This document shows, piece after piece, positions 24,864-34,198 of a stretch of DNA of 64,000 nt. The DNA lies in assembly GCA_027422505.1 (NCBI GenBank), contig JAPQWV010000018.1, forward strand, positions 14,154,001 to 14,218,000, written 5' to 3'. This stretch comes from Craterostigma plantagineum. Taxonomy: Eukaryota; Streptophyta; Magnoliopsida; Lamiales; Linderniaceae. The first letter of the stretch is position 1, and every line of letters starts with the position of its first letter. The notes below the pieces were generated by a model. It worked only from the letters and a program-made list of their open reading frames with translations. It did not search any database and was not told the origin of the DNA. Position numbers and translations under genes: made by a program.

Positions 24864-25689
24864 AAGTCAGTATATATATAAGAGACTTTCTCTCCTATCA
24901 CCAATTTTTTAGGAAGGACCTATAGATTCTAATAAGGATAAATATATATGTTGATAGTTCAACCGATATTTCATTTCTAGCCCTTCGATATTGATATTGG
25001 TAATATCAAATATATCCACTTATGATTAGGTTCCTAAGGGTCATGTCCAAATTTTTACTCTTCGATAGATACTCGGAGTTTATGTAACACCGACATTTTA
25101 CAAGCTTTGATTATTTGTGGTATATATCGTTTTTTCAGAAAGTCGAGGAGTGCAATTTTCTTGATAAAATTCGCAAAAGCAATAGGAAAAAGTAAAATAA
25201 TGTATAGGCTTTCTCCATTTGGAAAGCGAAAGGACACAAATCTTTTTACCCCGGAAATGAAAACCCACCACACCATTCGAAGATATTCTCGTATATGGAA
25301 ATATGCTTTTTCTTGCTTTTTTTTCCAAGATACCTCTCAAATATATTCTTAGGACTTTTCCCTTTACCTTTTCTGTTTTTCAATAAACAAAGTTCTAACC
25401 TTTTTCTTTTCATCAGTTTATCTCACTAATTAACTAATAAAACCGATCAAATGCTATATTAGTAGATTTCAAAGGCGAATATATTACAACTAATATTACA
25501 TCCGAATCTATTTATAGGGTATTTTGTTATTTTTAATTACTTATGAGCATGGGCTAGGCCATTGATATATTTAGTTCCAATTCATTTGAATTCCTTAATC
25601 ATTATAGTATGTATAAAGTAAAAAAAATCTTTTATCTTCCATTTTCAATAGAATGATTTTTTAAGACTGGTCAATCACATGTTGACACA
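24864..25689. other. Intergenic, nothing recognised
   Basis: AT-rich. Overlapping ORFs of about 75-80 codons at 25055-25352 occur on both strands and in several frames, which argues for chance openness. No motif was found. Confidence 0.45.
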
Positions 25690-25853
25690 TGGCATTTTCT
25701 GTCAAAATTAACGATCAGACTAACGGAGGGACTAAATTGGTTCAAAATTAACAACGTTCGACTAAAATGATCAACATGAAACATCGAATACTAAATTGGT
25801 CCATAGGGTAAACACCATTGGCTATTTTCATGCGCTATTTTGTGTTTTATCCC
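25690..25853. repeat. Decayed TIR of the long-TIR element family
   Basis: It contains CTAACGGAGGGACTAAATTGG, GAAACATCGAATACTAAATTGG, TAGGGTAAACACC and an end at TTTTATCCC, all mutated versions of the intact TIR that starts 27 bp away at 25880. It is an older fragment next to a younger insertion. Confidence 0.65.
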
Positions 25854-25879
25854 CTTCCGATACTCAAGTTCTCTTAAAA

Positions 25880-27325
25880 GGGATAAAACCTAAAATGGTC
25901 CCCGATGTTTACCCTATGAACCAATTTAGTCCCCGATGTTTCGCGTGAACCAATTTAGTCCCCGATGTTATCGAAATGAACCAAATTGGTCCCTCCGTCA
26001 ATTCGTCCATCAATTTAGATGGAGATTGCATTTGCGACGGCTTTAGCGACGGACTTTCCGTCGCTAATTGAAAATTTAAAAAAATAATAAATTAAATATT
26101 AAAAATGAGGAAAAAATGAAAAAGCAAAAAAATTCAAAAAATACAGTAAAAAACTAAAAAAAGAGAGAATATTACAAAAAATTAAATAAAAAATAAATAA
26201 TAATAAAAAATAGAAAATAATAAAAGTAAAATAAAAAATAAATTTAAAATTAAAGCGTTAAATTAAACATTAAAAATGAGGAAAAAATACTAAAAAAGGA
26301 ATAAAAATTCAAAAAATAGAGAAAAAAATTCAAAAAAAGAAAATTAAAAAAAGAGACAATATTACAAAAACTAAATAAAAAATAAATAATAATAAAAAAT
26401 AAAAAGTAATAAAAGTAAAATAAAAACTAAATTTAAAATGGAAAATGATAAATTAAACCTTAAAAATGAGGGAAAAAATCCAAAAAGGAAAAAAAATTCA
26501 GAAAAAAGAGTAAAAATTCAAAATATGAGAATGTTACTAATAAAATAAAAAATAAATAATAAAAAAACAACAAAATAATAATAAAATAAATAATAATAAA
26601 TTTACGTATTTTATTTTATATTTTAAATCATAAATTAATTATTATCATCTTTTTATTATTACTTATTTTTTAATTTATTAGTTTTGCTAAATTTTTATTC
26701 TATTTTTTGAATTTTTATTTCCTTTTTTTGTATTTTTTTCCTCAATTTTAATGTTTAATTTATCATTTCCTCTTTTAAATTTAGTTTTTACTTTACTTTT
26801 GTTATTTTCTGATTTTTATTATTATTTATTTTTATTTAGTTTTTGGTAATATTCTCTTTTTTTTTTGAATTTGTTACTCTATTTTTTAAATTTTTATTCT
26901 TTTTTTGTATTTTTTTCCTCATTTTTAATGTTTAATTTATCATTTTCTATTTTAAATTTAGTTTTTATTTTACTTTTATTAGTTCTTATTTTTTATTATG
27001 ATTTATTTTATTGAATAATTTGTAATATTCTCTCTTTTATATTTTGAATTTTTTTACTGTATTTTTTGAATTGTTGTCCTTTTTTTTTTGCATTTTTCCT
27101 CATTTTTAATATTTTTAATTTACTATTTTTTTAAATTTTCGGTTAGCGACGGACCGTCGCTAAAGCCGTCGCAAATGCAAAATCTCCGTTTGACGGACAA
27201 ATTGACGGAGGGATCAATTTGGTTCATTTTCGATAACATCGGGGACTAAATTGGTTCACGCGAAACATCGGGGACTAAATTGATTCATAGGGTAAACATC
27301 GGGGGACCATTTTAGGTTTTATCCC
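25880..27325. mobile_element. Long-TIR Mutator-like element, complete, non-autonomous
   Basis: 1446 bp with TIRs of about 200 bp. The left starts GGGATAAAACCTAAAATGGT; the right ends ACCATTTTAGGTTTTATCCC. The sub-terminal words TTAGCGACGGACTTTCCGTCG and its inverse are shared. The flanks TCTCTTAAAA and TCTTTGAAAA are an 8/10 match, a possible decayed 9-10-bp duplication as in Mutator elements. The interior is AT-rich, repeats ATTAAACATTAAAAATGAGG-type words, and is itself inverted about 26600. No transposase. Confidence 0.78.
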
Positions 27326-27334
27326 TCTTTGAAA

Positions 27335-27579
27335 ATTATAACGTGTCGGTGAGAGGAATACTGACCATTTTTTCTAGACTCGATAGTTCAATATCAAATA
27401 AAAACACACTATTAATTCCACCTAATTACAACGGTCACTACCTCAACTCGCAACCCAAAACTATCACCAAAATTAAAAAGCTTCAAGTAAAAAGAAATCA
27501 TATTCCTAGCACCATCACCAACATTCCTCACGCACAAACACACACACCTCTCCAAAACCTAATAATCTAACAACATACG
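27335..27579 (+). promoter_or_regulatory. Upstream region of the proline-rich protein gene
   Basis: A 245-bp gap between the transposon end and the ATG. The last 60 bp before the ATG are C/A-rich (ACACACACCTCTCC), like a plant 5' leader. No convincing TATA box. Confidence 0.35.
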
Positions 27580-28035
27580 ATGGCCAAACACTCGATTCTA
27601 CTACCAATCATCGCTTCGTATTACATCCTCCTACTAACCTTCTCACTCTCATCCTCGGCCACCGCCGACGATGGCAATAACGTAAACAAGTGTGGAGACT
27701 GCCCATGTACAAGCCCATGTAATAATCCCCCACCGACACCACTTTCTCCGCCGCCTCCACCACCGCCGCCAACACCATCTCCACCACCGCCGCCGACACC
27801 ATCACCTCCTCCTCCGCCTAACTGCCCTCCTCCACCTTCACCGCCGTCTACGGGGAGCTATTACCCACCGAACATCATAAGCCCACCAAACCCTCCTTAT
27901 GGGTATGTGAATGGTCCGCCGGGGAATGTTTACCCAGTTAGCCCTTACTATTCTGGCGAAATTAGAAGCTTAAGCGTGGGAAATTTGCAGTTCTTGATTG
28001 TGATGCCTTTTGTGTGGTTGGTTTTAGCTGTTTGA
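27580..28035 (+). CDS. Short proline-rich (extensin-like) cell-wall protein, probably GPI-anchored
   Basis: An intact 151-residue ORF. Residues 1-29 are a signal peptide (hydrophobic IIASYYILLLTFSLSSSATA). A small Cys-rich motif follows (NKCGDCPCTSPC, about 36-47), then a proline tract of about 50 residues in blocks of PPPPPP, TPSPPPPP and NCPPPPSPP, typical of Ser/Thr-Pro hydroxyproline-rich wall proteins. About 92-125 is Tyr/Pro/Gly-rich (YYPPNIISPPNPPYGY). The C-terminus is a hydrophobic tail (LQFLIVMPFVWLVLAV) after a small-residue region, consistent with a GPI-attachment signal. By family knowledge it would be secreted, hydroxylated and O-glycosylated, and held at the plasma membrane-wall interface. 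It is C-rich in codon third positions, unlike its AT-rich surroundings. The leucine-rich repeats of true LRX proteins are absent. This is the most convincing full-length host gene here. Confidence 0.85.
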   Translation: MAKHSILLPIIASYYILLLTFSLSSSATADDGNNVNKCGDCPCTSPCNNPPPTPLSPPPPPPPPTPSPPPPPTPSPPPPPNCPPPPSPPSTGSYYPPNIISPPNPPYGYVNGPPGNVYPVSPYYSGEIRSLSVGNLQFLIVMPFVWLVLAV

Positions 28036-28644
28036 GCTTATTATACTTTTTTTTTACGTATAAAACTATTGAAGCAAAGACTTAATTAATTGACGTGTTT
28101 AGTCCTTAATTTGATTGTACGGTGCCTTTATTACCTCAATAATCCTATGATATCCAGTAGGTTCTTGGTACTGTGTAAATGTGTGATTCTATCTTGAATC
28201 CCAGTATTTATTTATGATGGAATATTGTTTATTTAGTCGAGCTGATTTACTTTTTTACTTTTCGAGAAGATTTTAGACATGAGATTGTATTCAACTGCGC
28301 ACCATACTTTCACATTGGGACAGCTCACGAGTGATGCATTATTTATTTTTGTACGAGAGTTGGAAAATGGTGACCGCTCTCCGTGTCATGTCGTTCGATG
28401 GAATTTGGTCCGAAAAAAGACAAAATGCTTTAAAATCTACTGCACGTGGCGTGCCCACCTTTATCGCACATCACAAAGGATAAACTCAGCAGAGCACGTT
28501 ACACAAAATGCAAATCGTTGTGACCACTAAACAGCAATCTATAATTTGTGTGAGGTGACGATTAATCATATTAACCTATGTTATTCTAATGGTCTATTTG
28601 CTGTCCGATATTAGACCTGACAAACTACTAACCCATTACATAGG
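28036..28644. other. Intergenic, 3' flank of the proline-rich gene
   Basis: Likely 3' UTR in the first 150 bp or so. The ORF at 28279-28530 has no recognisable domain. Confidence 0.45.
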
Positions 28645-28921
28645 GCGTAGATAGCCGGCTCAGCTCATTTTATGGGCTCGACCCCGAGCCCTGACAGCTA
28701 AGCTCGATCTCGATCTCGGAGCTTTTCAGCTCAGAGCTCAACCTCGAGCTCATTTGACCCCTAGCTCGAGCTCGAGCTTTCAAAAAAAGGAAATAAAACA
28801 TTAATAAATTAAAAGAAATGAGAAAAATAGTAGAAAAAGTTCGTGAGTTCACGGGCTCTAACTCATTTTTGTCGAGCTCGAGCTGAGCTTTTGTCGAGCC
28901 GGCTCGTCGAGCTCACCAGCA
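28645..28921. repeat. GAGCTC-rich terminal-inverted-repeat element (MITE-like)
   Basis: Both ends carry AGCCGGCTC in inverted arrangement with many GAGCTCGAGCT words; the middle is AT-rich. The layout resembles hAT-like MITEs with GC-rich ends, but I could not identify a target duplication, so the boundaries are approximate. Confidence 0.5.
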
Positions 28922-29499
28922 TCATCTTTTACCGCTACAATTATATGATGTTTGGCTTCAATTTTTTCAGTTCGGTATCAATTGAAAGCCCATAAAGAGA
29001 ACGGGCCTTTGGACATATTAACCTACTAAAACTGATGAGATAAGTTATCTTGGATTTTACTATAACTATTTATACCGGGCTTTTATTTGGGGCTATAACC
29101 AAACTGACCCTAAACGTCTTAAAGAAATAAAATGGTAACGTTGTACACAACTGTTAGATAATCGGCAGAAATTCTAATTCGCGGCATGGGAAATGAACAA
29201 ATAATGTACCAAAGAAGTTCATTTTATAGTTAAGTTTGTTCCAGCTCTTGGGTCTCGGCTTACCTATCCACTTGGTTATAACTCAAATTCACTATTATAT
29301 TATATGCGTCCGTTTTTATAAATTAAACTGCACCTACATTTGATTGGTTGGTCTACCAACATGTTAGGGTAGTATGTGAAGGGAACACGTGTTCCAAATC
29401 CATTTCTGATTCGATATCCGATTCCAAATCATTTTCAGTTCGAAAATACAAAAATAACGGTTATCGTCTTTGATCCCACATTCGAATGGGGTTTATGCA

Positions 29500-29690
29500 A
29501 GATATCTTGAATTTATCAAAGACTCCTTCGACGTATGCTTATTTCAAAATACGACGAGTTAGCCACACATTCGTCATCTCAGACTCGTCTTTCATCTCCT
29601 TCCTGACATGTTCGATCATTGCAATGTCATTTCCCGTGAATATTAGATCGTCAACATATACGGCATCATAAAGTATACCGTTGCCCTATT
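29500..29690 (-). pseudogene. Ty1/copia reverse transcriptase remnant
   Basis: The minus strand reads YVDDLIFTGNDIAMIEHVRK and then KDESEMTNVWL, the copia RT active-site YVDD and its following helix. Nothing else of the element remains nearby. It lies about 0.7 kb upstream of the first relic cysteine-rich gene, and a similar RT scrap lies upstream of the second relic (44620-44700). Confidence 0.75.
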
Positions 29691-29939
29691 TTTTTAGTAA
29701 GTGTGAGGACAACGTATGAAAAACCATAGCTCTTAAAATAAGTATCAAATCAAGTGTTCCAAGCACGATGTGCTTGGCTCTACATTAGAATAGAGGGCTT
29801 CAACCTAAACTAAACAGTGACATGTGAAGTCTATTTGATATATATAATTAAGTGAGCCTAACAACTTCCATTTTCCATGTGGGACAACGCATACTGTATA
29901 ATCTTGACATTTTAAGCCCTATACTTACTTTTAAGCTTC

Positions 29940-30403
29940 AGTATCTATTTCGGTCCCGTGAATTCGAGCTTCAATTTAGTCATTTTTCCATAACATGTTC
30001 TTTATGGATTGGCGCAATTTCATTTACACCCTCATAATAGTTGTCGACAAAACTCCCGTTTTCTTTGAGTTTTCCGACGGTTTCTTGTTTGTAATGCTTA
30101 GTTTCATGCGAATCATCGTCAAATAAATTATGAATCGGGCGACCTATAACATGGATAATAACAAAAAGGGGATCGCAGGTAATATTTATTATGTACATAT
30201 GTATATGCACACCAAGTGTAAATGCAAAGAGCTAGTTGCTTAGACGCCGAGGACCAACAAACAAACAAACAAACCCTAGGCGACGACAACGAGATATCCT
30301 CAATTAGTATATATACATCTCAAAAATCTCTAACAACCTTCATCATCAACAGCTCGTTACGCACAAAAAAAGAAAGGAAAAAAAAACAACAAAAGGAATC
30401 AAG
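29940..30403 (+). promoter_or_regulatory. Upstream region of relic cysteine-rich gene copy 1
   Basis: About 29940-30200 matches 56690-56930 upstream of copy 3 (for example CATTTACA near the start, then TTTGTAAT and CAAATCATCGTCAAAT-type words). The segment GGCGACGACAACGAGATAT at 30279 and TATATATACATCTCAAAA at 30307-30324 is shared with copy 2 (45890-45925). The TATATATA is the likely TATA box. Confidence 0.55.
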
Positions 30404-30975
30404 ATGAGTCATCAGCTCTCCAAAGCCATTGCTCTTATTCTTTATTTGATAACTACTACATTAATGTTTGCTAATAACGTCCCCAGTTATCCAGACATAG
30501 GAATTTATAATTACCAGGGGCGGATCTAGGATTTTTTGACCGGGGGGCCGTAACAAAAATTGGCGTGGGTCACAAGACAATGTAGAAATAATTTTCTTTT
30601 GACATCTTATTAAAAAAGATTACCAATTAAATACATTTTTCATTGAGAAATATGAATATTAAAATAAATACTTACACCATGATTATCAATATAAAATAAA
30701 GGCTTAATTATTTTTTTAGTCCCATAAGTTAGGGGGGTGGCGTTATACGGACCGTTATCTTCGGGTCGACAATATAGGGACAGTAACTTTTAAAAAGACG
30801 GCAATATATGGACACTATACGGTCCGACTCTGTATTATAACCCAAACCCGCTGACCAGGCATCCGACCCGCTTACATGTAGCTTGACACGCCATTAAAAG
30901 AGTCCAATGTGGCACCACGTCAAAAAACCGATGATGTGGCTCCTCGTCATATATTAAATTAAATAAAATTGGAAA

Positions 30976-31240
30976 CTATTCATCATCTTCATCGTTCTCT
31001 ATATTTTCTCCATAACGCCAGCCCCACCGCCTAATCACCACCACTTCCGGCTCCACCGCTTCTGTCACAGTGGCAGTTATCGCTGCCATCTTCCGCCGGC
31101 AGCTCAAATCTGCAAACTGGGCCTCCATTAGCTTCTCATCCACGTGTCCGAGAGCCTCGTTGGCCCTGGCGTGGGACATCATCTGAAGCCTATGGCTCAG
31201 AAGGAGCTCTAATAGGGCTCGCTGGGCGCGGAGCTGCAAG
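30976..31240 (-). pseudogene. Captured host-gene exon inside the Pack-MULE
   Basis: The minus strand has an open, GC-rich reading frame with motifs LRAQRALLELLLSHRLQMM, SHARANEALGHVDEKLMEAQ and FADLSCRRKMAAITATVTEA, ending in an acidic tail (NIENDEDDE, then stop). It is predicted mostly helical or coiled coil. Just upstream, the minus strand reads TTCTGTACTTGCAG before CTCCGCGCCCAG, a good 3' splice site, so this is the last exon of a gene with part of the preceding intron. I do not recognise the parent gene. Confidence 0.6.
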
Positions 31241-31275
31241 TACAGAACAGAGTTAAATATTTTTGGTCCACCAGC

Positions 31276-31530
31276 GTTCAGTCTGAGAGGCACCTCGTCG
31301 CCGGCGTTCCGATCTGAAACGCACCCCGTCGCCGTTGTTTCGATCTGAGACGCACCCCGTCACCGGCGTTTCGATCTGAGACGGACCACGTCGCCGTCGT
31401 TCAGATCTGAGATGCACCCCGTCGCCGGCGTTCAGATCTGAGACGCACCCCGTCGCCGGCGTTCAGATCTGACGCACCCCGTCGTCGTCGTTCAGATCTG
31501 AGATGCAACCCATCGCCGTCGTTCAGATCT
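31276..31530. repeat. 31-bp minisatellite inside the Pack-MULE
   Basis: About eight head-to-tail copies of a unit GATCTGAGACGCACCCCGTC followed by GCCGGCGTTCA, period about 31 bp with point differences. Because 31 is not a multiple of 3, the repeat runs through all frames, giving Ser-Asp-Leu-Asn and Arg-Ser-Glu-Arg-rich ORFs. Confidence 0.8.
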
Positions 31531-31534
31531 GAGA

Positions 31535-31735
31535 CGCGGGACGCAGACGAATTTCCCCGAGCCGCAGTCGCCGGTGACGCAGGTGGCCGCGCTGACGGTG
31601 GTTTGGTCCGTCGAACAGTTGGGTGCGACCCCAAAAACGGCCGCCCCACGAGTCTGGGCGGCAACAGCCTTTGATTCCGACGGCGAGAAAGGTGGAGACG
31701 AGGAAGATGAAGTGAAATCTAATTTTTTTTTAATT
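31535..31735 (+). pseudogene. Second coding-like captured block in the Pack-MULE
   Basis: A GC-rich, open block reading VTQVAALTVVWSVEQLGATP and ending in DGEKGGDEEDEVK on the plus strand; the minus strand is also open. Composition suggests a captured exon but I cannot say which strand is coding. Confidence 0.35.
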
Positions 31736-32582
31736 TTTAATTTCCATCTTTTTTTTTTAATTTCCATTGTGGCATTTTTTATGATGTGGCTGACAACTTG
31801 GACGATAGATGATAAATACACATGCCATGTCAGCGGATTTGGACCAAAATACGGGTCGGGGCGTAAAATGTCCTAAAAATTCTTACTTTTCGAAAGTTAT
31901 TGTCCCTATATTGCAAAACCGCAAAATACAGGTCCCTACATTGCCAACCACCCTAACTTATGGGACCAAAAAAATAATTAAGCCTAAAATAAATAAATCA
32001 ATCGTAATAATGGAGATCGAACAGCCACAACATGTCACGATACTAATATAACGAAGTGCGACGTGATATCGAAGTTTTCTTTACGTTTTTATTATATAAT
32101 ATTAATATACTACAAAAAAATAGAGTATGAAATTTTAAATGGATAGTGAAAATAATTAGAAATGTAAAAAGAAAATTAAATCAAATAACATAATAGCTAA
32201 ATGTATATTATTATGAGAAACGAGACATGATTGTATGATATTAGTTGCAACGACTTAAATTGTCATTTGATTTATTATTTACAAAATTTTTACTTAAAAT
32301 AATTAAGATCGTTATGATTTTTTTTGATTTTTTAGTTAAAATAATTATTAAAATGGTGTATTAGTTAAATATGTATTGAATTAACATTAATTAAAACGAT
32401 TACTTGTATGATATTTTAAAATTGTTGATTGATTATTAGTTAAAATATGTTAAAATTTTTAAAAGTAATTAAAATCATTAATAGACTTATGATTCATTAG
32501 TTAAACAATAATGATAAACTAATGTATTAGTTAACAAACAGTCAACATAAATAAATGCTAAATCAAAATAAAGAAATTAGTT

Positions 32583-32661
32583 CCAAAGGAGGATTCGAAC
32601 CCACGAAACAAAATATCAGATCAACCCACCACCTAGGTAACGACCACTACGCCACTGACCA
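32583..32661 (-). other. tRNA-like sequence with A- and B-box motifs
   Basis: The minus strand contains TGGCGTAGTGG (A-box-like), then about 50 bp on GGGTTCGAATCC (B-box). The acceptor and anticodon arms do not fold convincingly, so it is not called as a tRNA gene. It may be a SINE head or a tRNA-derived piece picked up by the hAT element. Confidence 0.45.
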
Positions 32662-32848
32662 TTTCGTTATCATATGTTGAACTTGTTAAATATATCCTTA
32701 TATATACAATATACAACATATAGTAGTAAAAGTTTCGAAAATTCCCGGGGGGGCCGTGGCCCCCCGCGGCCACACTGTAGATCCGCAACTGATAATTACG
32801 GTTGCTCGCCCGAGAAATTGATAGAAGAGAGAGCTGAACTAAGGACCT

Positions 32849-33044
32849 TGTGAAATTATAATTGGGCCTTATTAGGCCGACCCACATAGGAGGCGAGTCA
32901 ACCCATACAAGAGATGAGATTCCATCCTTAAAATCAATTGGTGATAGGTGGAGTTGACTAATCTACGTATATACCGATCAAACTCTCTTCAATTATCGAA
33001 TTTGGGACACAATGTGACTTTATTAGGTTTTCTAATTCTTATCA
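32849..33044. mobile_element. 196-bp solo LTR (TRIM-sized) in relic copy 1
   Basis: It starts TGTGAAATTATAATTGGG and ends TTCTTATCA, with a perfect 5-bp target duplication GACCT at 32844-32848 and 33045-33049. The short length fits a TRIM/SMART solo LTR. Removing it restores alignment with copy 2 (AGGACCTTGACTAGCTTCTC against GGGACCTTGATTTGCTTCTC). Confidence 0.78.
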
Positions 33045-33133
33045 GACCTTGACTAGCTTCTCGAGAATTTGACGTACCAAACGTGCAATTAATCAGTCCC
33101 TTAAAACATCGACCAGCCCCCAAACGTACTCTC

Positions 33134-33670
33134 TGTTGGCCAAAAAGAAAAATATTCGAAGATTGTGTCGCATACAATGTCCTTAAAATAGATTCGCTCC
33201 CTCACGTATGTGCTAGAGGTTTTATCGAACGTCTATTTCTCAGGATACTTCGAAAACTCGGCGTTCGTTTAATACAAAAACGACATCGACGGGGAACGGA
33301 ATAAGAACAATAGCAGAAACAATTTTGATGAATATTAGTATTTTTCTCTTTTCTTTTCTTATCTTGTATTTTTTTCTTTAGGCTTAATGACCTTTATATA
33401 GCCCAAAAAATTATAATACAAAATAATAATATTTTTATAAATTTGATGACAACGTTTGAGGAGGGGTTTTAACTCCATCACAAAGCCATCAACCCAACCT
33501 TCTAGACATCGGGCCTTCTAGAAGTTGGGCCATTATTGGGCCAAAACCGAAGCCCAATAGCATTTATTTTCGAAGCCCAATTCATTAAGTAAAAATATTT
33601 GTTTTTCACGTAATTCCTCATTCACATCAAAATAATTTATAAAATCAGCTATAATATAAATTATTTAACA
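33134..33670 (-). repeat. 3' LTR of copia element 1
   Basis: 537 bp. It contains CTTTTCTTATCTTGTATTTT and ends TTATTTAACA against the polypurine tract. Confidence 0.9.
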
Positions 33671-34198
33671 ATCCCCCACATGAATGAGAATTGTTTGGTT
33701 AATGTTTCTTTTAATCTAATGATACTCTGCATATAGGATAGTATGTTTACCATTTGCTCCTTGTATGCACGCTAGGTTTACTGCAGTCCAGTAGAACGCG
33801 ATGTCTTTGAGCTGTCCCGCTTTCCGCGTAAACAACCCGTGTACAATACACATAGACCATTTTTCTCTTGTTCCGTTCTCATGGTTTTGTCCATTACGGC
33901 CATGGACACGTCCTGATTCTGCGAGGGTTTCTAAAGAACAAAGCCTTTCAGTTCTCCTTTGAAGCGACCCACTTCTCCCAAATGACTTCTCACGCACGAA
34001 TATTTTCTATCAATACTGTATGAGAGTCATTTAAAGCATCATAATGTTAGCCTTTTCCGTCATCACTGTTTCTTGACAGGAATGACGGGGTTACCCCGCG
34101 CAGTGATACCAAGTCCTAAGTTAGGTTGTTCCTTTGAACCTAGATCTTGGGATCTCCAATAACATAGGTAGAGTTTTCCTTCTTAGCACTTTTATACT

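Larger units (their letters stand above)
30701..31984. mobile_element. Pack-MULE: Mutator-like element carrying captured gene fragments
   Basis: 1284 bp with a perfect 9-bp target duplication TAAAATAAA (30692-30700 and 31985-31993). TIRs read GGCTTAATTATTTTTTTAGT on the left and the inverse on the right, continuing through CCCATAAGTTAGGG. The 9-bp duplication is diagnostic of the Mutator superfamily. The interior is strongly GC-rich against an AT-rich background and holds a coding-like minus-strand exon, a 31-bp minisatellite and a second coding-like block. It is nested inside the hAT element. Confidence 0.88.
30515..32791. mobile_element. Non-autonomous hAT-type element (2277 bp) inserted in relic copy 1
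   Basis: An 8-bp target duplication ATAATTAC lies at 30507-30514 and 32792-32799. Ends are CAGGGGCGGATCTAGG on the left and, inward from the right, CAGTTGCGGATCTAC. It has no transposase ORF. About half its length is a nested Mutator-like element (30701-31984). A tRNA-like stretch lies near the right end (32583-32661). Confidence 0.85.

Noticed and set aside
27608..27880. ORFs overlapping the proline-rich gene on the other strand and in another frame
   Set aside because: Shadows caused by GC-rich proline codons; the plus-strand frame has a signal peptide, a coherent repeat and a hydrophobic tail.
32583..32661. Functional tRNA gene
   Set aside because: A- and B-box motifs are present, but the acceptor and anticodon stems do not form, so it is listed only as tRNA-like.
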